A stretch of 64,000 bases of DNA from Nocardia terpenica. Lineage in GTDB: Bacteria; Actinomycetota; Actinomycetes; Mycobacteriales; Mycobacteriaceae. The stretch spans positions 682,001-746,000 of the forward strand of contig NZ_JABMCZ010000005.1 of NCBI RefSeq assembly GCF_013186535.1, written 5' to 3'. Made by a program: the position numbers and the translations under genes. The notes beneath the pieces were generated by a model, which was not told where the DNA came from, ran no database searches, and saw nothing but the letters and a program-made list of their open reading frames with translations. Below are positions 6,790 through 15,722 of the stretch, in pieces. The stretch's first letter is position 1, and each line of letters starts with the position of its first letter.

Positions 6790-8843
6790 GCCCCACCGGC
6801 CACGATCGCGAAACCCTCGGCCGTCGGCGAGGCGTTGCGGCGCCGCCGGATCCAGTCCACCACGGTGGCCACCGCGTCGGCGACCGGCACGCCGTTGACC
6901 TGGGTGCCGTCGCGGAAGCGGAAGCTCACCGCGCCCGCGGTCACGTCGCGCTCACCGGCCAGCAGCATGAACGGCACCTTCTGCGCGGTGTGGTTGAAGA
7001 TCTTCTTCTGCATGCGGTCGTCGCTGCGGTCGACCTCGGCGCGCACCCCGGCGTCGCGCAGCCGCTCGATCACCCCGTCCAGGTGCGGGGCGAAGGCGTC
7101 GGCGACCGGGATGCCCACCGCCTGCACCGGCGACAGCCAGGCCGGGAACGCACCGGCGTAATGCTCGGTGAGCACGCCGAAGAACCGCTCGATGGAACCG
7201 AACAGGGCCCGGTGGATCATGACCGGGCGCTGCTTGGTGCCGTCGGAGGCGGTGTACTCCAGCTCGAACCGCTCGGGCAGGTTGAAGTCGAGCTGAATGG
7301 TCGACATCTGCCAGGTCCGGCCCAGGGCGTCCTTGGCCTGCACGGAGATCTTCGGGCCGTAGAACGCGGCACCGCCCGGATCCGGCACCAGCTCCAGGCC
7401 GGACGCGTGGGCCACCTTCTCGAGCGTGGCGGTGGCCTCCTCCCAGATCTCGTCCGAGCCGACGAACTTGTCCGGGTCCTTGGTGGACAGCTCCAGGTAG
7501 AAGTCCTCCAGGCCGTAGTCCTTGAGCAGCGACAGCACGAAGTTCAGCGTGTCGGTGAGCTCCGCGTGCATCTGCTCCTTGGTGCAGTAGATGTGCGCGT
7601 CGTCCTGGGTCATGCCCCGCACCCGGGTCAGGCCGTGCACCACGCCCGACTTCTCGTAGCGGTACACCGAGCCGAATTCGAACAGCCGCAGCGGCAGTTC
7701 CCGATACGACCGGCCGCGGGCCCGGAAGATCAGGTTGTGCATCGGGCAGTTCATCGGCTTGACGTAGTAGTCCTGGCCCGGCTTGCGGACGGTGCCGTCC
7801 TCGTTGTACTCCGCGTCCAGGTGCATCGCGGGGAACATGCCGTCGCGGTACCAGTCCAGGTGCCCGGACACCTCGAACAGGTGGCCCTTGGTGATGTGCG
7901 GGGTGTTGACGAATTCGTAGCCCGCGTCGACGTGGCGGCGGCGCGAGTACTCCTCGAGCTCCTTGCGGATGATGCCGCCCCTGGGGTGGAACACCGGTAG
8001 GCCCGAGCCCAATTCGTCGGGGAAGGAGAACAGGTCCAGCTCCAGGCCGAGCTTGCGGTGGTCGCGCTTCTCGGCCTCGGCCAGCAGGTGCAGGTACGCG
8101 TCCTGCGCCTCCTGCGATTCCCACGCGGTGCCGTAGATGCGTTGCAGGTCCTCGCGGTTCTGGTCGCCCCGCCAGTACGCGGCGGAGCTGCGGGTCAGCT
8201 TGAACGCCGGGATGTATTTGGTGGTCGGGCAGTGCGGGCCGCGGCACAGGTCGCCCCACACCTTCTCGCCGGTGCGCGGGTCGAGGTTGTCGTAGACGGT
8301 GAGCTCGTTGCCGCCGACCTCCATGACCTCCGGGTCGTCGATGCCGGACTTGTCGTCGATCAGCTCCAGCTTGAACGGCTCCTTGGCCAGTTCGACGCGG
8401 GCCTCGTCGATGTCGACCACCCGGCGCGAAAACCGCTGCGCGCCTTTGATGATCTTCTTCATCCGGGATTCCAGCTTGGCCAGGTCCTCGGGGGTGAAGG
8501 GGCGCTCGACCTGGAAGTCGTAGTAGAAGCCGTCCTTGATGAACGGGCCGATGCCCAGCTTGGCGTCGGGGAATTCCTGCTGCACGGCCTGGGCCAGCAC
8601 GTGCGCGGCGGAGTGCCGGATCACGTTGCGGCCGTCGGCGGAGGCGGCGTTCACCGGCTCGACCTCGGCGTCGGTGTCGGGGGTCCAGGACAGATCCTTG
8701 AGGTTGCCCTCCGGATCGCGAACGACGATCACCGCGTCGGGGCCCTTGTTCGGCAGGCCGGCCTCGCGCAGCGCGGCGCCCGCCGTCGTCCCGGCCGGCA
8801 CCCGAACGAGGGCGGCGGGGGTGCTGCGGGCTGAGGTGGTCAC
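6786..8843 (-). CDS. thrS: Threonyl-tRNA synthetase
   Basis: The product is a 685-residue class II synthetase that charges tRNA-Thr in the cytoplasm. Domains in order are TGS (RVPAGTTAGAALREAGLP, residues 15-60), the editing domain with HSAAH near 95, the catalytic core with MNCPMH (zinc cysteine), RGMTQDDAHIY and PVMIHRALFGSIERF, and the C-terminal anticodon-binding domain (HYAGAFPAWLSPVQ onward). I chose GTG 8843 because AAGGAGAG lies 8-15 bases upstream and the product then starts just before the TGS domain. It is the first gene of the operon running to NUDIX. No T-box leader was seen in the 109 bp upstream. Confidence 0.97.
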   Translation of the reverse strand: MTTSARSTPAALVRVPAGTTAGAALREAGLPNKGPDAVIVVRDPEGNLKDLSWTPDTDAEVEPVNAASADGRNVIRHSAAHVLAQAVQQEFPDAKLGIGPFIKDGFYYDFQVERPFTPEDLAKLESRMKKIIKGAQRFSRRVVDIDEARVELAKEPFKLELIDDKSGIDDPEVMEVGGNELTVYDNLDPRTGEKVWGDLCRGPHCPTTKYIPAFKLTRSSAAYWRGDQNREDLQRIYGTAWESQEAQDAYLHLLAEAEKRDHRKLGLELDLFSFPDELGSGLPVFHPRGGIIRKELEEYSRRRHVDAGYEFVNTPHITKGHLFEVSGHLDWYRDGMFPAMHLDAEYNEDGTVRKPGQDYYVKPMNCPMHNLIFRARGRSYRELPLRLFEFGSVYRYEKSGVVHGLTRVRGMTQDDAHIYCTKEQMHAELTDTLNFVLSLLKDYGLEDFYLELSTKDPDKFVGSDEIWEEATATLEKVAHASGLELVPDPGGAAFYGPKISVQAKDALGRTWQMSTIQLDFNLPERFELEYTASDGTKQRPVMIHRALFGSIERFFGVLTEHYAGAFPAWLSPVQAVGIPVADAFAPHLDGVIERLRDAGVRAEVDRSDDRMQKKIFNHTAQKVPFMLLAGERDVTAGAVSFRFRDGTQVNGVPVADAVATVVDWIRRRRNASPTAEGFAIVAGGA

Positions 8844-8952
8844 GGCTGCGCTCTCCTTGACATTCTCTGGGGACCGGAACTCTGTCGTTCCAGGCCGGAT
8901 GATGGTTCGCTCCGGCGCGACCATGCTATCGGGAGCGTGGCGGTGACGGAGG

Positions 8953-9621
8953 TCAGCCCCGGGCCGCCAGCTCGGTGAGCATCGCGTGCCGCTGGGCGGG
9001 CGGGCGTTTCGGGCAGCTCGTGCACATCTGGCACCCCGGCGCCTCGAACACCAGGCAGCAGGAGATGCGCCGCACGAACGTGCGCCCGCCGACATCGGTG
9101 AATCGCGGCACCGGCAGCCGCCCCGCGACCTCACCCGCCAGCCGCGACCCGGCCTCGGCGTCCCCCGCGTCCAGGGCGCGATTGCCGATCGCATCGGCGA
9201 CGACCGCCCACAGCGACGCCACACTCGCACCGGATACCTCGGCGACCGCGGGGATGATGCGCGCCAACGACTTTCGCAGGGCACGGCCGACCTCGGCGGG
9301 GTCCTGTGGCGCGTCGCCGGGCAGCGGCAGCACGCGCTCCACTCCCCCGTCGGGGCGGATTTCGCACAGCAGGTGGTCGAGCTCCGGGCTCGGCGCGCGC
9401 CGCCGCGTGGCGTAGGCGGTGACGATCGGGTCGATCAGTGAGGACGCGGCCATGCACCACCACAGGGTTCCCGAGACCCGCGAATCGCCGGTCCCCCACG
9501 AGATTCCCATATCGGCGATGCGTTCGGCCAGCCATCGCGGGCTCGTCAGCACGGTAGCGGACACCATCGCCCCCGGACCGGTCTCGCTCACCGTCACCAC
9601 CGCTTCCGCAACCATGTCCAT
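8953..9621 (-). CDS. FhuF-like [2Fe-2S] protein, probable ferric-siderophore reductase
   Basis: The product is 222 residues. The C-terminus carries CC-x10-C-x2-C (Cys188-Cys189, Cys200, Cys203), the iron-sulfur signature of FhuF-type ferric iron reductases; another Cys lies at 197. The rest is mostly helical with PRWLAERIADMG near residue 30. Such proteins release iron from siderophores in the cytoplasm. I chose ATG 9621, which follows GGAG by five bases; the frame stays open further upstream. It lies upstream of thrS with a 109-bp gap, so it is likely a separate unit. No iron-box was recognised nearby. Confidence 0.8.
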   Translation of the reverse strand: MDMVAEAVVTVSETGPGAMVSATVLTSPRWLAERIADMGISWGTGDSRVSGTLWWCMAASSLIDPIVTAYATRRRAPSPELDHLLCEIRPDGGVERVLPLPGDAPQDPAEVGRALRKSLARIIPAVAEVSGASVASLWAVVADAIGNRALDAGDAEAGSRLAGEVAGRLPVPRFTDVGGRTFVRRISCCLVFEAPGCQMCTSCPKRPPAQRHAMLTELAARG

Positions 9622-9746
9622 CCGACTCCGATCCGGCCGCTCCACAGTCCACCTTGGCACGCCCACCACCTGCGGGCGAAGGATTTTCACTCAGCCTAGG
9701 CGTTGTTCCGGCGCCCGGTCGTCCGCCACGCCCGGCCTCCTCGGAA

Positions 9747-12700
9747 TCACTTGGGACACAGGTCGATATCGGCGAGCGAGACCGCCGAGTCCGCCGCGGA
9801 GCCGGGATCCGGGCCCACGACCGAGGTGCGGCACAGCTGGGCGGCGACCTCCGCGGGATCGGTGATCCAGCGCTCCGAGGCCCAGTCCGCGATGCCGAGG
9901 ACGCGGTGGCCGCCGGTCCGGTCGAAGCGCACGAACCAGCGCGAGCCGATATCGGTGGAGATCGAGCTGCCCAGCGGAATCGGCCGGGCGGGATCGCCGA
10001 TGTCCCACAGCCGGACGGTCTGGTCCACCCCCGCCGAGACCAGTCGGCGACCGGACCCGTCGATGGACAGATCGGTCGCCGACGCGGTGCGCACCACCGT
10101 GCTCGGCGCTCGGCCGCCGGAGAGGTCGCCGACGTCCCAGGAGCGGATGGATTCGTCGTCTCCGCCGCTGAACAGGTGCCGTCCGTCGGCGGCGAAGACC
10201 AGGGCCGAGACCGGCCCCTCGTGCCCGGTGAGCCGCGCCCGCAATACCGGCCGATGCGGATCGCCGATGTCCCACAGATAGATCGCGGCGTCACCGGCCC
10301 CGGCGGCGACGAGGGTCCCGTCCGGCGAGATGGCGAGGGACCGGAACGATCGAGTGGTGTCGGCCGCGGCGGTGCCGAGCGGGCGCGGGTGGGCCGGGTC
10401 GGCGATATCCCACAGCCGGATCGAGAAATCGTCGTCACCGGTGACGAGCACCTTCCCGTCCGGTGTGAACCCGGTTCCGGCGAAGTATCGGGTGCGCAGC
10501 GGCAGCGGCCCACCGAGCGGAACCGGCCGGGCAGGGTCGCGCAATCCCCACAGTTGCACGCCGCCGCCCTCGGTATCGGCCGCGGCGAGCACCGCGCCGT
10601 CGGGCCGGATCTCCACGCGCGCACCGTGATACGGCGGCAGATCGGCGCGGGCTTCGCCCGCGGGCGCGATCCGGTCGCGGGTCACGGTCCACACCTGGAA
10701 CCGGCCGTCCGCACCCCCGGTGACCATGTGGGTTCCGGAATGGTCGAGATCCATCGAGGTGAACGGCGTGTCGGTGGCCACGGGGATGTCGGCGCTGGGC
10801 CGGGTCCAGAACCGGACCCGGCCGTCGGCGCCCGCGGAGATCAGATGCGCGTCGTCGGCCAGGACGGCGAGTTGCAGTGCCGACACCGCGCCGCGATTAC
10901 CGCCGACCGGGCGGCCGAACGGCTGGAACCCGGCGGCCGTCTGCTGCCACAGGCACACGGTCCCGTCGGCGCTGCCGGAGGCCATCTGCCCACCGGGGCC
11001 GAACAGCAGCGCGTCGACGGCGGCATAGTGCAGCGTCTGCGGCAGGCCGAATTCCCGTGGCGCGGCGCGATCGGCGAGCGTCCACATGCGCACGGTCCCG
11101 CTCGCGGTTCCCACCGCGAGGTGATCGTCCTCGCCGAAGGCGAGGGCATGCACGGCATTACCGGTCGTCAGCGGCGCACCGAGCGGGCCGATCCGTCCCG
11201 GTTCGGCGATGGACCATATTCGGATGGTGTGGTCGTCGCCGCCGCTGGCGACCATGGTGCCGTCGAGGCTCACCGCCAGCGCCCGAATCGCGTCGGCGTG
11301 TGCGGGAATTCGTTCGATCGGGCGCGGGGCCGCGGGGTCGGCGACATCGATCAGCGTCAGCCCGCCGTCCTCACACCCGACGATGATCGATCGCCCGTCG
11401 GTGGCGTACACGATCGACAGCGCGGGCGCGGACACATTCAGAACGCCCAGTGCGCGAGGATGTTTCGGATCGCGGACGTCCCAGAGCCGGACGGTGTCGT
11501 CGTAGCTCGCGCTGGCCAGCACGCCGCCGTCCGGGGCGAAGGCGACCGAGGTCACCGACCGGCTGTGCCCGCGCAGCCCGTCGCCCACGGCGGCGAAGAC
11601 ATCGCCGGTGAGCGACCACAGGCGCACCCGCGCATCGTCACCGGCGCTGGCGAGCAACCGATGTGCCGCGTGGTAGGCGAGGCCGGAGATCTTTCCCGCA
11701 TGCCGTTCGGCCGAGGCGTGGATCACGGGCCCGGACTGGGTGGACAGCAGGCGAGCCTGGGTCTCCGGGTCGTTCGGTCGAATCCGGTAGGCCGCCAGCG
11801 CCATTCGTGTCGATACCACGGGGTCGAAACTCTCCGTACGCTGTGATTCGCGGATCAGCGCGGTCACCTCGGCGTCGGTGCGCTCGCGCAGGACGGTGTG
11901 GCGCTGGATGATCACCAGCACGGCCGCCACCAGCACGGCGACGACCAGCAGTGCCGCCGCGGCCCGCGTCATCCGGCGGCGCGTGGACAATTCCCGTTGC
12001 CGCCGAGCCGATTCGGCGACGAACTCCCGTGCGATGCGGTTGATCGAGCCGCCGCTGCCGGTCACCACGTCGACCGTCTCCAGCCGCTTGGCGTCGTAGA
12101 GCAGCTCCGCCGGTTGGCCTTCGGCGGACCAGGCGCGGGCGTCCTCCTCGATCCGGTGCCGGGCCGGGCCGAATTCCTTTTCCTCCGAAACCCATTCGGC
12201 CATGCGCGGCCATACGCGGGGCACCGCGTCGTGCAGCAGCTCGAGCTCGCCGTCGTGCACCATGACGAGCCGGGCGTCGACCAGGCGGGCGATCACCGTC
12301 TCGGTCAGTGCCGGATCGGTGGATTCGTCGACAATGGCCCGGTGCGACACGCGGTTTCGGGTGACCGATCGCGGTCCGACGACCGTGAGCGTCATCAGAA
12401 TCGCTCGCGCGAAACGCTTTTCGTCGTCGGTGAGCCCGGACCAGGCGCGCTCGGCCGTGGCCGCGACCGATCCCGCCATGCCGCCCGCGTCCCGGTACGC
12501 CTGCAAGGTCAGGGTCCGCCCCTGGCGGCGCGACCATGTCGCCTCGAGCACGTGCGACAGCAGCGGCAGCAGGGCGGCCTTGCCGTCGTCGGAGGTCGCG
12601 GCGTCCAGGTCGCGCAGAATGACGTCGACGAGCGCGGGCTCGGCCTTCAGACCGCAGGCCAGGGCCGGGCCGACCACCGCATCGCGCAGCTCCGCCTCGG

Positions 12701-13565
12701 TCATCGCGCCCACGATGACCGAGGCGTCCTTCATCGCCCTGGCCAGCAGCGGATATTGGATGAGGTCGTTGAAGAAGTCGGAGCGGATCGCGAGCACCGC
12801 GGTGACCGGCCGCGCGGCATCGGGCGCGGTGCGGTGCCGCAATTCGTCGACGAAGGCCCGGCGGTCCGCGCCGTTCTCGCAGAGCGTGAACAGCTCCTCG
12901 CCCTGATCGATGAGCAGCAGGGTGTCGCGGTCGCCGCGGACCCGGCCGAGTGCGGCGCGCAGCGTGTCGCTCGGCCGCGCGCCGGGGCTGAGCAGAATCG
13001 GGGCACGCGCCTGCGGATTCGCCTGCAGGCCCGCCGCGAGCAGCGACGACTTACCCGCGCCCGACACACCCACCACCAGGACCAGCCTGGGGATCTCACC
13101 GTCCCGCTCGACCGTGGCGATCGCCTCGAGCACGGCCTCGCGGGCGGTATCGCGGCCGAAGTACAGGTCCGCGTCCTCGGCGCGGTAGGACGACAGGCCC
13201 CGGTACGGCGGATGGTCCGGTTCCCGCACGCGCAGCGCGAGCACCCCTTGATCGTTCTTCGCCTGCTGCCAGGCAATTCGCCAGCGACCCAGATCGAGCA
13301 GGGTGGTGTCGACCGTCTCGGCCTGCGCCCGCTCCTTCGCGTCGGCAATGAGCACCGAGAGGGCGGGCAGCACGGATTCGAAGGTGGCGGGGACGCGATT
13401 GCCGCGGCGCCAGTCGCTGATCCGCTGCACGGTCACCGGGCTCGCACCCGGAATGCTGCGCGTATTCGCCCTGCGCACAACCGATTTGATCGTCGGTGAG
13501 CCCGCGATGCGGAACAGCGCGGTCAACCGCTCGGCGAAGCGCTGACGCGCACCTGCTGCTACCAC
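9747..13565 (-). CDS. STAND (nSTAND1-type) ATPase with N-terminal HTH-like domain, one membrane helix and 14 WD40 repeats
   Basis: The product is 1272 residues from GTG 13565, which follows GAGGAG. Residues 5-75 resemble an XRE-like helical domain (VTVQRISDWRRGNRVP). Residues 160-450 form a P-loop STAND module with Walker A GVSGAGKSS (166-174) and Walker B LLLIDQGEE (216-224). A single membrane helix lies at about 534-553. After it come 13 clear WD40 units of the type LASAGDDARVRLW plus a degenerate 14th, which would build two seven-bladed propellers. STAND proteins are nucleotide-driven switches that oligomerise when the repeat sensor binds a ligand; roles range from signalling to phage defence. 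No effector nuclease or protease domain is visible. Confidence 0.88.
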   Translation of the reverse strand: MVAAGARQRFAERLTALFRIAGSPTIKSVVRRANTRSIPGASPVTVQRISDWRRGNRVPATFESVLPALSVLIADAKERAQAETVDTTLLDLGRWRIAWQQAKNDQGVLALRVREPDHPPYRGLSSYRAEDADLYFGRDTAREAVLEAIATVERDGEIPRLVLVVGVSGAGKSSLLAAGLQANPQARAPILLSPGARPSDTLRAALGRVRGDRDTLLLIDQGEELFTLCENGADRRAFVDELRHRTAPDAARPVTAVLAIRSDFFNDLIQYPLLARAMKDASVIVGAMTEAELRDAVVGPALACGLKAEPALVDVILRDLDAATSDDGKAALLPLLSHVLEATWSRRQGRTLTLQAYRDAGGMAGSVAATAERAWSGLTDDEKRFARAILMTLTVVGPRSVTRNRVSHRAIVDESTDPALTETVIARLVDARLVMVHDGELELLHDAVPRVWPRMAEWVSEEKEFGPARHRIEEDARAWSAEGQPAELLYDAKRLETVDVVTGSGGSINRIAREFVAESARRQRELSTRRRMTRAAAALLVVAVLVAAVLVIIQRHTVLRERTDAEVTALIRESQRTESFDPVVSTRMALAAYRIRPNDPETQARLLSTQSGPVIHASAERHAGKISGLAYHAAHRLLASAGDDARVRLWSLTGDVFAAVGDGLRGHSRSVTSVAFAPDGGVLASASYDDTVRLWDVRDPKHPRALGVLNVSAPALSIVYATDGRSIIVGCEDGGLTLIDVADPAAPRPIERIPAHADAIRALAVSLDGTMVASGGDDHTIRIWSIAEPGRIGPLGAPLTTGNAVHALAFGEDDHLAVGTASGTVRMWTLADRAAPREFGLPQTLHYAAVDALLFGPGGQMASGSADGTVCLWQQTAAGFQPFGRPVGGNRGAVSALQLAVLADDAHLISAGADGRVRFWTRPSADIPVATDTPFTSMDLDHSGTHMVTGGADGRFQVWTVTRDRIAPAGEARADLPPYHGARVEIRPDGAVLAAADTEGGGVQLWGLRDPARPVPLGGPLPLRTRYFAGTGFTPDGKVLVTGDDDFSIRLWDIADPAHPRPLGTAAADTTRSFRSLAISPDGTLVAAGAGDAAIYLWDIGDPHRPVLRARLTGHEGPVSALVFAADGRHLFSGGDDESIRSWDVGDLSGGRAPSTVVRTASATDLSIDGSGRRLVSAGVDQTVRLWDIGDPARPIPLGSSISTDIGSRWFVRFDRTGGHRVLGIADWASERWITDPAEVAAQLCRTSVVGPDPGSAADSAVSLADIDLCPK

Positions 13566-13672
13566 GGGCAGACTCCTCGAGGATCCGATGACAGGGCTCG
13601 AACTGGCACTCGGCACCGCGATCGTTCGAAGGTAACAGCTGGCGGCGAGTATTCAGCTAATTTCCAGCCGGA

Positions 13673-13704
13673 ACGGGCGGGCCCGCGCTGAGGGACCCGC
13701 CCGT
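13673..13704 (-). terminator. Rho-independent-like hairpin after the glycine-zipper gene
   Basis: ACGGGCGGG and CCCGCCCGT pair over nine bases with a 14-base loop, starting 16 bases past the stop of the gene at 13720. There is no strong T-tract, which is common for actinobacterial terminators. Confidence 0.6.
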
Positions 13705-13719
13705 CTCCGGACCGTCGAA

Positions 13720-14652
13720 TCAGAAGGGCAGTGCGATGCCGAACTGACCGGCGACAGTGCGGACGGTATCGACGCCCGCCGCGACCGGGTCGGCCACCGG
13801 AGCCGGAGCGGCAGCAGGGGCCGGGGCGGGGGCCACGGCGGCGAGCGATGCCGCTACCTGACTCACCGGGTCCGGAGCCGCAACAGCCGCGGCCGGGGAC
13901 GCGTCGGGCTCCACCTTCGGCGTCATCTCGTCGGTGCCGAAGAAGTCGGCCGACCCGAGTGCGGTTCCGGCGAGCGCACCGACGGCGGCGCCGATGCCAC
14001 CACCGACCACACCGCCGACCGCGGCACCGAGCGGAGCCGTAATCGGCGCGGTCAACGCGGCACCGGACGCGGCGCCCAGCACCGTGCCACTCACGCCACC
14101 GATGGCCACACCGATCGGAAACCCAAGGGCCGCACCGATCGGAGCACCGACAATGCACCCGACACCCGCGTACGGCAGGCCGACCAGACAGCCCACCCCC
14201 GCACCGATGGCCGCACCGGCCACGCCGCCGAGCGCCATACCACCGATACCGAGCACCGTCCCGCCGGTAATGGCCCCCGGCAGCGTCGAAGCCGCGCTCC
14301 CGACCACCGCACCGGTCGCCGCACCGACCGTGCCGCCGACCGCCGCCCCACGCGCGGCCCCGGCCCGAGCCGCATTGTCGATGGTCGGCACCTTCACCTG
14401 CGTCCCGGCCACATCCCGCACCTCGACCGGATCGGCCGCAGCGGCCACCGGGGCCAGCGGCAGGTAGTACTCCGCCGTCGCGGCCTCCGGGGTCGAGACC
14501 TGGGTAATAGCCAGCAGCGGCGAGTCCACCGCCTGCGGCGAGGGCGCGACAATGGTGCCCGCATCGGCGGCACCCATGGTGGCGGCGACGATAACGGGAA
14601 CGGCCGCAGCCAGAGTCACAGTGGCGGTCAGCTTGGAAGTGGAGAGTTTCAT
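13720..14652 (-). CDS. Exported Ala/Gly-rich protein with glycine-zipper repeats
   Basis: The product is 310 residues. Residues 1-31 are a Sec signal peptide with cleavage likely after AADA. Residues 95-235 are a long run of small residues in G-x3-G and A-x3-G spacing (IGAGVGCLVG, VAIGGVSGTVLG), a glycine-zipper pattern found in proteins that pack helices into membranes or form channels. The tail is Pro/Ala-rich and ends in a hydrophobic GIALPF. A strong AGGAAAGGA ribosome site precedes the ATG. The function is unknown; an outer-layer (mycomembrane) protein is possible. The DNA is internally repetitive as a result. Confidence 0.75.
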   Translation of the reverse strand: MKLSTSKLTATVTLAAAVPVIVAATMGAADAGTIVAPSPQAVDSPLLAITQVSTPEAATAEYYLPLAPVAAAADPVEVRDVAGTQVKVPTIDNAARAGAARGAAVGGTVGAATGAVVGSAASTLPGAITGGTVLGIGGMALGGVAGAAIGAGVGCLVGLPYAGVGCIVGAPIGAALGFPIGVAIGGVSGTVLGAASGAALTAPITAPLGAAVGGVVGGGIGAAVGALAGTALGSADFFGTDEMTPKVEPDASPAAAVAAPDPVSQVAASLAAVAPAPAPAAAPAPVADPVAAGVDTVRTVAGQFGIALPF

Positions 14653-15211
14653 GATGATTGTCCTTTCCTAGATGCAAGATCAGTCCCAGCGTCGGCCGCC
14701 GACATACATACGACCGATCGCCAACGATTCAGCTGAGTTCCGCCTTCCCTTTCGGACTACCGACGTGATTTCCACATTTCATTCAGGTAGCCGAACATTT
14801 GCTGTCGATGCGACCCAAGGATGCGAAAATCCGCACCCACCCGTCAAAGCCTCAACCTCCTGCAGAACCCGAATCCACAGGTCAAACCCTGCGGGCAAAA
14901 AATCCGCAGCGGATTTTCCTCGTCGGCGAATGCGATTCCGGCATTGGAATAGCACACCTGCGGAACACCCGATGCTGTGGTTAGCCACGCATAGGACTCA
15001 GCCGCGGGTTTGCTGTAGAGAAAGAATCCGGCCGATAGACCCGATCAGCCAATAGCCCGGCCGAGCGCGAATACCACCTCACACAGCCCCTCCTCCACTC
15101 GAACGAGGCGAATGCGACGGAGGTAGATAAGGCCATCGAATGGACCCACGCACCAAGCCCCAGCGTCCCGCCGATCGCTTCTCGCCGGTCCGCCCGCCGG
15201 ACCGACGACCG
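14653..15211. other. Intergenic region with low coding potential
   Basis: No convincing gene was found on either strand. The stretch is less GC-rich than its surroundings and holds the promoter side of the glycine-zipper gene. At 14899-14917 there is a 19-base palindrome, AAAATCCGC and GCGGATTTT around a single A, which could be an operator or a small hairpin. Possible 63-71 residue frames near 15045-15294 are shadows of each other and lack ribosome sites. Confidence 0.5.
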
Positions 15212-15298
15212 TCACCGGCGCGGCCAACACGCCCACACCAGCACGGCCAGCGGCAGCCCGACCGCGAATACCAGGCCCAGCGCAATCGGCCCACTCAT
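15212..15298 (-). CDS. Possible 28-residue single-pass membrane peptide
   Basis: A short frame starts at ATG 15298 in a 4-base ATGA overlap with the stop of the recombinase-like gene upstream. It encodes 28 residues: MSGP, then a hydrophobic helix (IALGLVFAVGLPLAVLVW) and a basic CWPRR end. The overlap and the clean one-helix design argue for a real coupled gene. Against it, the upstream gene looks frameshifted and the ribosome site (GGCTGGG) is weak. Confidence 0.4.
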   Translation of the reverse strand: MSGPIALGLVFAVGLPLAVLVWACWPRR

Positions 15299-15605
15299 CC
15301 CAGCCGCCCCGGCGGCATCGCCGCCCAACGCGAGAAACTCATTCGCGGGCAAGCCGTTTCGACATCAGCAATGCACATCACCGAGTGCAGCATGATCGCG
15401 TCGAGATGCGCCGACGCAGGAGTGATCACAGCATCGACATCGGCCGCACGTACCTGATCGACAAGCGGCAGCGACGTGTCTTCCGGCGACCAGATCAGCA
15501 CGTAGCCCAACAGCCGCGCGAGCCGCCGCACCTGCGCGGCTTCCCATTCCGGCGCGATCGAGACCGCGGTGTCGATCCACCCCAGCGCGGTCGGTTGGCC
15601 CTCAT
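15295..15605 (-). pseudogene. Small recombinase-like protein, frameshifted near its start
   Basis: An ATG at 15605 with a perfect AGGAG ribosome site opens a frame reading MRANRP and then nonsense to 15495. A second frame, open from about 15616, reads TALGWIDTAVSIAPEWEAA and continues to the stop at 15295 with GYVLIWSPEDT and ADVDAVITPASAHLD. The second frame resembles a family of roughly 100-residue actinobacterial proteins related to resolvase N-terminal domains, which usually begin just before the ALGW motif. Joining the frames near base 15588 restores the expected protein. Either a frameshift mutation or an assembly error explains this; a non-canonical start at GTG 15531 would give only 78 residues. 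Confidence 0.5.
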
Positions 15606-15639
15606 TTCCCGCTCCTCAGCGATTTCCCGCTCCTCAGCG
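15604..15639. repeat. 18-bp tandem duplication carrying the ribosome site
   Basis: Two exact, adjacent copies of an 18-base unit, read on the minus strand as CGCTGAGGAGCGGGAAAT, lie right before the ATG of the recombinase-like gene. Each copy contains a full GAGGAG ribosome site, so the transcript carries two in a row. Confidence 0.9.
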
Positions 15640-15722
15640 TCGTTGTGCCCCTGGAAACCCGACGCCGAGGCAGTAGTTGCGGACTGCGACTTCGGCGTCC
15701 ACAACCGCCCTACGATGACCAC

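Noticed and set aside
8844..8952. T-box leader upstream of thrS
   Set aside because: The 109-bp gap is too short for a full T-box, and no T-box consensus was seen.
9654..13499. Long plus-strand frames of 530-730 residues across the STAND gene
   Set aside because: Low-complexity Arg/Gly/Asp-rich shadows of the WD40 and ATPase coding sequence.
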